Shown: one piece after another, positions 39,701 through 48,700 of the stretch
Layout of the letters: the number at the start of each line of letters is the position of its first letter
How positions within the stretch are numbered: the first letter of the stretch is position 1
Source of the DNA: Aquila chrysaetos chrysaetos
Lineage: Eukaryota; Chordata; Aves; Accipitriformes; Accipitridae
Length of the DNA: 64,000 nucleotides
Reading direction: 5' to 3'
NCBI RefSeq assembly: GCF_900496995.4
Contig: NC_044014.1
Coordinates: forward strand, 23,086,234 to 23,150,233
Notes under the pieces: generated by a model
The model's database searches: none
The model's input: the letters and a program-made list of their open reading frames with translations, nothing else
Told to the model about the DNA's origin: nothing
Program-made: the position numbers and the translations under genes

Positions 39701-42700
39701 TATATTTGACTGAAGATGCTAGCTGTTCTGTCTGAAATCAGTTCATTTTTCAGCCAAACGGTTAATAGAATGGAAGATGTTGCACCATTATCAGTCATGC
39801 TTTGACTGATCTGATAATGAAACCACAAGCACTCGGATTTTCTGACGGCTGCCAATTACAAGTGTACTGGGGACAGGTTGGCAGTACTTACTGAAGCCAT
39901 TATTCAAGGAACCTTGGTCTGTCTCAGCTTGTTTTATGCAGATGAACATCTTAGATTTCAAAGCTGCTGCTGAGTCAGTCTCCCAGACAATACAATAGCC
40001 AAGCCCTGCTGGAAGAAGTTGGGCCTTCTCCTTGCCCACCTGATTTGAAGCCGTTCAGCTCTGCAGTTGGTGTCACTAGAATGAGATGCTGTTGACTGCC
40101 TTTTCACATCTAGGAGTTTGCCAGCTAATCAGTGATTAGGCCTGGATGTTCCTTGCGTGGTTCCTTGTCCAAGGTTATATTCTTTCCATGTGGATTCCCT
40201 ATGGTAGATGTGTTTTGCAAGATGGACGATTACAAGCTACTAAATTCTGTTCCAGGTGAGCTTGGAACCCAAGACTGTTCCTGGGCAGTTTCATTCTGCA
40301 GTAAAGCAGTGGATTCGCTTTCTACCGCTATTCCCAGTGAGGGGTAATTTCCGAGATCAAGAAATGAAGCTACAGACATCTTGATAGCTGTACTATAAAA
40401 GACAGTTGTGGCTAGATGAAGCAGTACAGATGCCCTTTCACACTGCCTGTGTCTGAGCTTTCTGCCTCAGCCAGGTTTGAAACCTACCTGCCAGAGCGCC
40501 TTGGAGCACCGTGGACAGGGGCCACCCAACACACCTGGAGGTCCTTGCCAGGCAGGAAGCAGGGCAAGCTCTTCTTGCAAATGGAAATGGTTTCAATACG
40601 GTCAGCACGGAAATTCTTTGGAGCCTGTCCAGGCCTTAGTTCTTGAAGGTCTCTTCTACCCACTGCACCTCAAACAAGCTGGGAGTTTTTGGTCAGGATT
40701 TTAGTAAATGTAGCATTCAAGATGATGTTCTTTGATGTTTCCAATGCTTTTTGACATTTTTCTCTGAAAATTCTCACCTGCTTATTTTTTTTAGACTGAG
40801 CAGTTTTCAAGGGCAGCACCTGCATCCATTAAGTGAGTTGTATATTTCTCCTGTAATTTATTCTTGGGCAATCTCAGTGTCCTACCTAAGATACTATGCT
40901 TGCTTACCTGTGTTTTTTCAAATAATGGAAGAAGATAAATGGGAGATACTAAACATGTATTAGTTGTGTAAAATCTGCTTTATTGTTGGCAAGTATAAAC
41001 ACTCCTTAGCTTTTCCTTATTTACCACCGAAGTTTCATATTTTAGTGGCTTATGATGTAATTCTTTAATAACCTCTCCTCAAAGATATACAGAGCAGTCT
41101 GGACAGTGCTTCTGCTTGTTGACCACCTATTTGGTGTACCCCTTCTGTGAAGCATGAAGGCTTGCTCCATCCAACCCCAGGCAATGTTTTCCATTCACAT
41201 CTGGCCTAGACTGGTAATGATATACAAGTCAGTAATAGAGGGATAACCTACTGACTTTTGTCAGTTGTTGCCTTAAAGTGGTGTGATTGACTTAATGATA
41301 AGTTTGTATTGAGCTAATGTAGTGCAGCTCCTCATCTCATGAAGCGTAGCAGTTCTTGCTTTTCAGCTGCTTGCAGTAGATTTCTGTAAATATAACATAT
41401 GTGAACACCCTTTATTTATCCTGGAGTAACTGCTGCTTAAACAAGTCAGTGTGTGGCTCTTAGACCTGGTCCTCTGTCCATTGTTTTGGATTAATCAGCT
41501 GCCATGGACTTTGTGTCCTGATGGAGTGAAAAAGGAGTATAGCTTCTTTGCTCAGAAGGCACCAGGGTGTACACACAGCCTTAGGCAACAGTGCTTTTAA
41601 AAGGCAGTGTTTTCATATGTTTGCATAGAGAAGGTCACAGGGTCAATATTCAGAATTATGGTTATTGCATTACAGGCAACTGTTTTGTCTTTAATTATCA
41701 ATATCAAAAAGTTAACTGTCTAATGCTAATTCATTTTGTGCTAAAGAGTTATGAGTAGAGAACGTCTGGCTAAACAGTTAAATATTCCCATCTTGGAAGA
41801 CAAAAATATGTTGCTTTCAAGGAATTGCAAAAGTAGAGCTACATACATATACTGGAAAAAAAAAGATGATTCATGGTAAAATTTTAGAGAGGCTGTTCCA
41901 TCGGAAAGAGCTGGAACATTGGCTTGACTATGCTGCATTGTGCATAAACCTAATCTCTATATGTAAGTAGGGCTATTTTGCTTCTAAATTGTGTATCTGT
42001 GCATACATACCAATGGTCACTTGTGTCTTTGGTAGTCTGTGTTCTTAATTACATGGTTGGTGGATAATGGAGAAATTTGAACCCAAAATTTTGATTGGTA
42101 GTGTTCTAACATGGCTTTGCAGTTCTTGTTTGGTTTTCTTTTTTGGATTGGATTAAAAATTTTGCACCCAGGAATTGTAGTTTTGTATACAACTGCCTAA
42201 CTGCTAGATGCTGACTCCCAGGGATAGCATACTCTGCAAAAGTTTAAGAGAAGCTGACAAAACTTTCTGTGATGAAGTACCATGAAGATTGCCATTTCAT
42301 TCCTTTGCCATGTATTGAGTATAATGATTAGATGAAACCAGTAAAAAAGTCGGTAATGGTTCTGTTCTCTCAATTGATGCAAGAAAATATACTTAATAAT
42401 GTTTATTAGGAAGTTTCTTAGGAAATAAATACTTCCATTTGATAAAATAGATGTATATTTCCTAATGCTTCATAACTAGGAGTATGATTCTATAGCAGTA
42501 ACTACTAAGGACTAATGTATACGGAGTGGGTTCGTTATCTTCTTTTGTTATCTCATACCTGTTTTTTTTAATTATTATTTTATTTTTTGCTTACAGGTGG
42601 CAGTGTGCTGTATTTGTTTCTTTGTCATTCTTCCTTTGAACCTCGTTGGTACGATTCTTGGCCGAAATCTGTCAGGACAGCCTAATTTTCCATGTCGTGT

Positions 42701-45700
42701 AAATGCAGTGCCTCGCCCCATACCAGAGAAAAAATGGTAAAGACAAGCATGCATGTTAACTAGATATATTCACTTCAGTACATTTAAAAATTACTTTTTA
42801 GATGTGATCATTAAAAGTTGTTCTAGAATAACTTTATTTAAATTGAGTTGTGTCTAGAAGAACACCACTACTGACATTTCCTTAATATGATTTTTCTGTT
42901 AAATAAAAACACCAAGTGCAGTTAAAGGTTAATAGTTGTAGCAGATTTTACAGTCCTGGATCACTGATTCACATTTGGCCTGAAATGCTTTTCAGTCTCT
43001 AATATAAGAGGTATGGTCCCAACCCAGTTCTTGTATGGGTATCTTGAAACTAAACCTTTCGTCTCTAGTTAATACCTCTTACAGATTTAGGATTGAATGT
43101 GCCTTGAAGGCAGAACTGTTCTGTTTAATGTTCTCCATGTACAAGGTGAGACATATTTGCAGGGTGATGGTGGGGAGAAGCTTGCAATGCTGCTCCCAAT
43201 TCTGCACTTTTGTTGATGGCAAAGAGCCTAAAATACTTCAGGTATATGGTTCGAATTGCGAATAAGCCTTTATTATTTTGAAGTGAATATAAAGGGGTGG
43301 GTGCCTAGTCTCAAAAAGTAGACTTGGGTTTTTGGAAAATCATGAATGCAGTCACTTTTTCCTATTAATTTAATTCTGAGGTGGAAGCAGCAAGCTATGG
43401 AAATTAAAATATCCTCAGAGGATTTTTTAAAGTAGATTTTTCTTGCTTTCCCTGTTCAGAGGAATGGAGCAGACAAAGTGAAGGGGGCACTGAAACGTGT
43501 ATATCCAGGAAGTGCAGCACACTTAGTCTCTTGTTAGTGGTCGTGCAGCTCAGATGCTAGGATTTGATTTATATTGTGACCTGTATCTTGGGAATCTGAT
43601 GGATTTTTCTGGATCAGCATGACAGATAAAAAGAAATAAGATACTTCTCTTGAAGATGATGAAATTGCACACCGTCAACTTAGACAAGTCTCCCTATAAA
43701 TAATAAAAGAAGCTGCAAATTAAATCACTGGTTACTAGCCAGATTCAGCACCATTGCAAGTACTACACAGAGGTCACCTTTAGTAAGTGACAGTATCATC
43801 TACAGGTAGCTGAGTATTCATGTTTTTTGGCCGTAGGCTCATGACTCAGTATAGCATTAAAAAGAAACACTCGTTCTTAATTATATAACTATTACCCTGC
43901 AAAATTTTCTTTGTGCTTTTTGCTGTATTTGTAGCCATCAACAGCTTTGAGTTTTCACTGCCTTCGTTCAAGGCTAGTGGATGTTATGGGGTTTGATTGC
44001 TTAAGCCCTTTTTGGGCAAGAGAGATTCTTTCCATAGGCTTTAAGGCTGGTTAGATGCTTAACCTTATGCCTGTAGGTGATAGGCATGAGACTTACGTTT
44101 TGTTTCAGCTTTCCCCAAGAATAACTCCTCCTATCCATATACATGACACCCTTGGGGGAATCTTCTTTCTAATGTGCTGGTATGAGGCAGAAATGTTCTT
44201 GTTAGCATGCCTTTTAAATAATTCTCTATGCTATATTAATTACCTGGTTATATGTCTTAATATGTTTATAAATGAAAGATTAAAGTTGTCCCTAAACTAA
44301 TCTTAATATCTTTCAGGTTCATGGAACCAGCTGTTATTGTTTGCCTAGGTGGAATCCTCCCTTTTGGATCAATTTTTATTGAAATGTGAGTATGTCAGCT
44401 ATTTGCCAATTTGATAAAAAAGTATGATAATTTAAGTTCAATTACAATATCATCTGCATATTTTGTTTACTCTCTTCAGGTATTTCATTTTTACTTCATT
44501 CTGGGCTTACAAGATCTACTATGTTTATGGCTTTATGATGTTGGTTCTGGTTATCCTCTGCATTGTGACAGTTTGTGTGACTATCGTTTGTACGTATTTC
44601 CTGCTAAACGCAGAGGATTATAGGTGGTAAGTATTGCATTATTTGCATAGTTTACTTTTCTATAAAACTCTCACAATCTGGTTATGTTCTTCAGTCTCGA
44701 TGGGTCTTTGCGAAGTGTCCCATGTCCAGATTTTAGCTGTAGGGAATAAAAGCAGTTCTTGGGTCCTTTCTGTACAGGAGCTTTCTGTGTGTATGTGCAT
44801 CTGTGCATGCTTGTATGCATGTATAAAAAAAAAATGTCAAGGCACACAGGAATATGAAGCAGGATCATCACTTGGTATCAGTGGTAGCTGTTGCCATAGA
44901 AGCTTTTGTCACTTACACCAGACAATGTACACATTTAGTTAAATAAGCCTGTAGAACCAGTACACTTTATTTTCAGGGTAGGGTTTTAGCACATTGTGCA
45001 TCTTCTTGGGAAGCCTTTTGGTTAGATATATGATGGACATGTGTGTTTACTTTCAGGCAATGGACAAGCTTTCTTTCTGCGGCATCAACTGCGATTTATG
45101 TTTACATGTACTCCTTTTACTACTACTTTTTCAAGACAAAGTAAGTGGTAGTTTTCGTGCTTGAATATCAAGTTACCACATTGCCAAATAAGTTTTTATC
45201 AATAAACCTGGGGAAAATACCTAGCATAAATTCCTATCTTTCTTTTTCAGGATGTATGGCTTGTTTCAAACATCATTTTACTTTGGTTATATGGCAGTAT
45301 TTAGCACAGCTTTGGGAATAATGTGTGGTAAGTTTCGAATATATTAACAGTTTTCTATGAGAATTTTTCAGGCTCACGTTCCTGATTTTAGCTCTGTGGT
45401 TTTAGTGGTGGAGTGTGTAAGTCTGCAAGATGTGCTGAAAAAGCTTCCAATCTTTAAAAAGAATCTTAGAGTTATCTTGGTTTCTACCTAATATAAGAGA
45501 CTTCTGTGGATTGTGTCTTCTAATTTATGTACTGTGCAGAGAATTTCACCCTGAGTGCAAGCTTGAAAGGCTCAATAGCTGGCAAGAAATTCTGCAAAGT
45601 AAATTACAAATTAAGTTGGAGTCCATGCTAGCATTTTGTTTCAGAGTTTTTACTGTTGCCCCAAGACAAGGAGCTAGGTACATGCATTGAGGCATCAATG

Positions 45701-48700
45701 GTATTGCAATACTGATGACGCTACCATTTGTATCTTGTGGCATGTGTATGTATGAGGGTGACCAGAACAGAAAGGGCTGACGCTTCAGGATAGCATTGGA
45801 GAAATAAGTATTGGAATATTCAGAGGCGAGGAGAGTGCAGAGTGCTCTTGTGTATAGCTGGATTTCATTGCTTTTTAAGATACTGTTTTGACAGATGTAT
45901 AGAAAAAACATAGTTCTCGGCATGGAGGTCATCTGATAAAGTCAAATATACTTGTTCAGCTATTAGCTTTATTTTTATCCTTTGCTGTATGACTTTCAGA
46001 AAGTGCTACTTGGTTCTTTGGCACTTTCCTATGTTGTTATTTGCTTTTTATGTGTGATCCTTATTTAATACTTTCCTTCTTAGCAGTGAATGAATAGTCC
46101 TATAGACTCTAGTGGAAGGATTTCTTTGAGTTAGATATTTGAGACACATGATGTCTTACAGGAACTTACTTTCTGTAAAGTACACATTTCTTGATGTCCT
46201 AGGAGGGTGGGTAATTCACAACGCTTTATAAAAAGGGGAGGGAAATCATCACTTAACTGCTGAGTACCTGTTCCCCTTTTCTCTCATACAATCTCATCTT
46301 GCTTCATCAGGTTCTTGGCACATTACAAGACTTGCCTGCTGTTCTGGTAGTCTTGCAGCCATTTTTTTTTTTTTCTTTAATAGGCTTATACTTTTCAGCT
46401 CTAATCTTTTCTTTTTAAAGTGCTCAGGCTGGTATTGATTAAAATGTCTATGATGCAGAAGCCAAGCTTGCCTACCAGTTTCTGTAATTAAAATGTTTTT
46501 TATAGCATGGGAAGGGAAGATTGTTGAATGCTTTCTTGTCATGGTAGGACATTACTTGATGGAATATTAGAGTAAAATCCAAATTTATTCAAAATCAGAA
46601 AATAGTTTAACACATTAAACTTTATTTCCACAGCTCTGTTGAGATTTCTTTTTGTCTTTTTAAGTGTGTTGGAAGAGAAGCTGTGAGATTCCTTTTTACT
46701 GAGAACTCCCATTTTCAGCATGTGGAGGGAAGAAAAAAATCCCCTGTCAAAAAGCATTTGTCTAGGGAACTTGCTGCCATTGAGGTCTAACAAAGGCATT
46801 TGTGTTAAAGAATTGTGCAGTGTGCGTGCTACTGACTGTATGTCTCCTGTGAAAATTGTGTAGGGCTGTGCTTTGGAGGCTCACACGAATGGGCGTGTTC
46901 ACACAGTTGGATATGAGACAAACTAGTTAGGGTCCAAAGCAGCCACAGGGAAACTCTGTAGGCTTGTATCATCCAGCTCTGGGTTGAGTGCCCCTGACAA
47001 TGCCTGGTGAACTCAAATCCCACATGATATGCAATGCTTTGATGCACAAAGTCTGCTGCCCTCTGTAGAGCATCTCAGTTCTGGGACTGGACAGTAGGGA
47101 GCCCATGAGAACTTCCAAACCTTTTGAGCTCCTCGTGTTTCCTTCTTAGTGACAGAAAAGAATAAAACTTATTCCCCAACTCAGTAGATGGCTTAGGAGC
47201 TAGGTTGTATAGAAAGGCCTCTTGCAATACCACACTTCAGCACCCAGATAAATACTGTAAGTATGATTGAAGGGCTTTTTAAAAAAAATCTGTGCTTACA
47301 AAGTCACAACTGTAGCAAGTGTTAATTGGTTTGAAGTAATAGATGGGAATTAATCTCCTTCTGTTTTGTGGTTGCTCTTCCTCACTATTTGGATTTTTCT
47401 CTTTATTTAAAAGCTTGTTTTTCTGCTGAAATATGCTTGCAGTCTATTCCTGCTAAATCTGCATAGGCCATAACCAAGTTATAAATATAATCTGATAAGG
47501 TGTTTAATAAGTAAATAAAATCATTCCCTTTACTATGGACTTTTTTTATTCAAATAAACCAACTGTCCTGCATTTGTTTCAGGAGGACATTTAGTTGTCA
47601 TTGTCTAGGGTTTCCCGCTCCCCATCCCACGTTTTATTCAATGCCTGTGAAGTAGCCTTGAGGCTTAACCTCTGCCTTGGGTATTGGCCATTGTGGCCTT
47701 CCTGGATAAGGCTCCTGCGATTCAGGATATGTTATGATTTGTTTATGGGGTTGAGAGCTTGTGGTCTCATGTGACTGCTACTCTCTCCTCCTCCCCCTCA
47801 CTTCCATCTCATGCACACATTCTCTAGATCCCAACTGAAACACAATTAATGCTTTGTTCTCCCAAATCTCTGTGATATCTGGCATCACATCACTAGAGAA
47901 ACCCTCAAAGACCAAGTTCTGGAATGTATCTGAGTTTAGCAACTAAAATGGGCATTGGATCTATTGGCAGTGCCTGCTTTAACAGGCAAAACATGATAAG
48001 TCTTAAAACAGGAGTTCAGTGCTATATGTTGTCCATTTACTGCATGAGACAGAAGATGAGTTACTTGACAGGCTACAGAAGAATCTGCATGTTCTCCTCT
48101 ATGACTCCAAGCTCATGTCACCTCCTCTGCACAGCCCGTGCTTGGGTTGGTCTGAATGCTGTATGGGACTCTCGTTGAACTACCAGGCCTTCCCTCTGCT
48201 GCGTCCTCAGCACACTTAATGCTTGCAAGCAGCCACCTGATCTTGTGTGTGCTGTATTTGTTTTAATCAAACTCTACTTTGTCCAAGTTAGTAATACAAC
48301 TCCCCGATTGAAATGCTATGCAGCACAGAGGCTGACTCCACAGGGTCTTTACCACTCTGATAGCATTGGAATGATGTATCAGGTTTGCCTTGTGCAGATT
48401 TCCTGATTAGATATGAAAGTTGGGCTTTTGGGGGTCTAAAACCCAAAATTTTGTGAGAGTTTAATGGCTGACCTCATGAATTATCCAATCAGTCCCCAGG
48501 ATTTAAAGAACTCTCCAGGTTCTGAATAACTCTGTGGTCAGCAATGCTAGCTGCAGCTCTGTACGGCCTTAATTTCTAAAGGCAAAAAAACCTTTATATT
48601 TTTATTGGAAAATGAAGTTCTGGCAGAAAACTTTTAGCATTGGTTAGGCTCTTGTATTAACGCATCTTGTACAAGTCTGGTGCATTCCAGAGCACCAAAA

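Larger units (their letters stand above)
33517..42596 (+). other. TM9SF3: TM9SF3 intron 9
   Basis: A 9.1-kb intron. It contains an A18 tract (33884-33901), a degenerate coding-like minus-strand patch (about 35940-36340), an ERVK-like solo LTR (38742-39182) and a relatively GC-rich stretch (about 39.8-40.7 kb) that I do not recognise. The remainder is AT-rich without visible features. Confidence 0.85.

Noticed and set aside
43240-43262. GGTTCGAAT string resembling a tRNA B box
   Set aside because: Flanking bases do not form a T-stem and no A box or acceptor stem lies at the required distance.
45546-45932. 128-codon minus-strand ORF in intron 14
   Set aside because: No motif or splice context and no coding-like pattern beyond openness.
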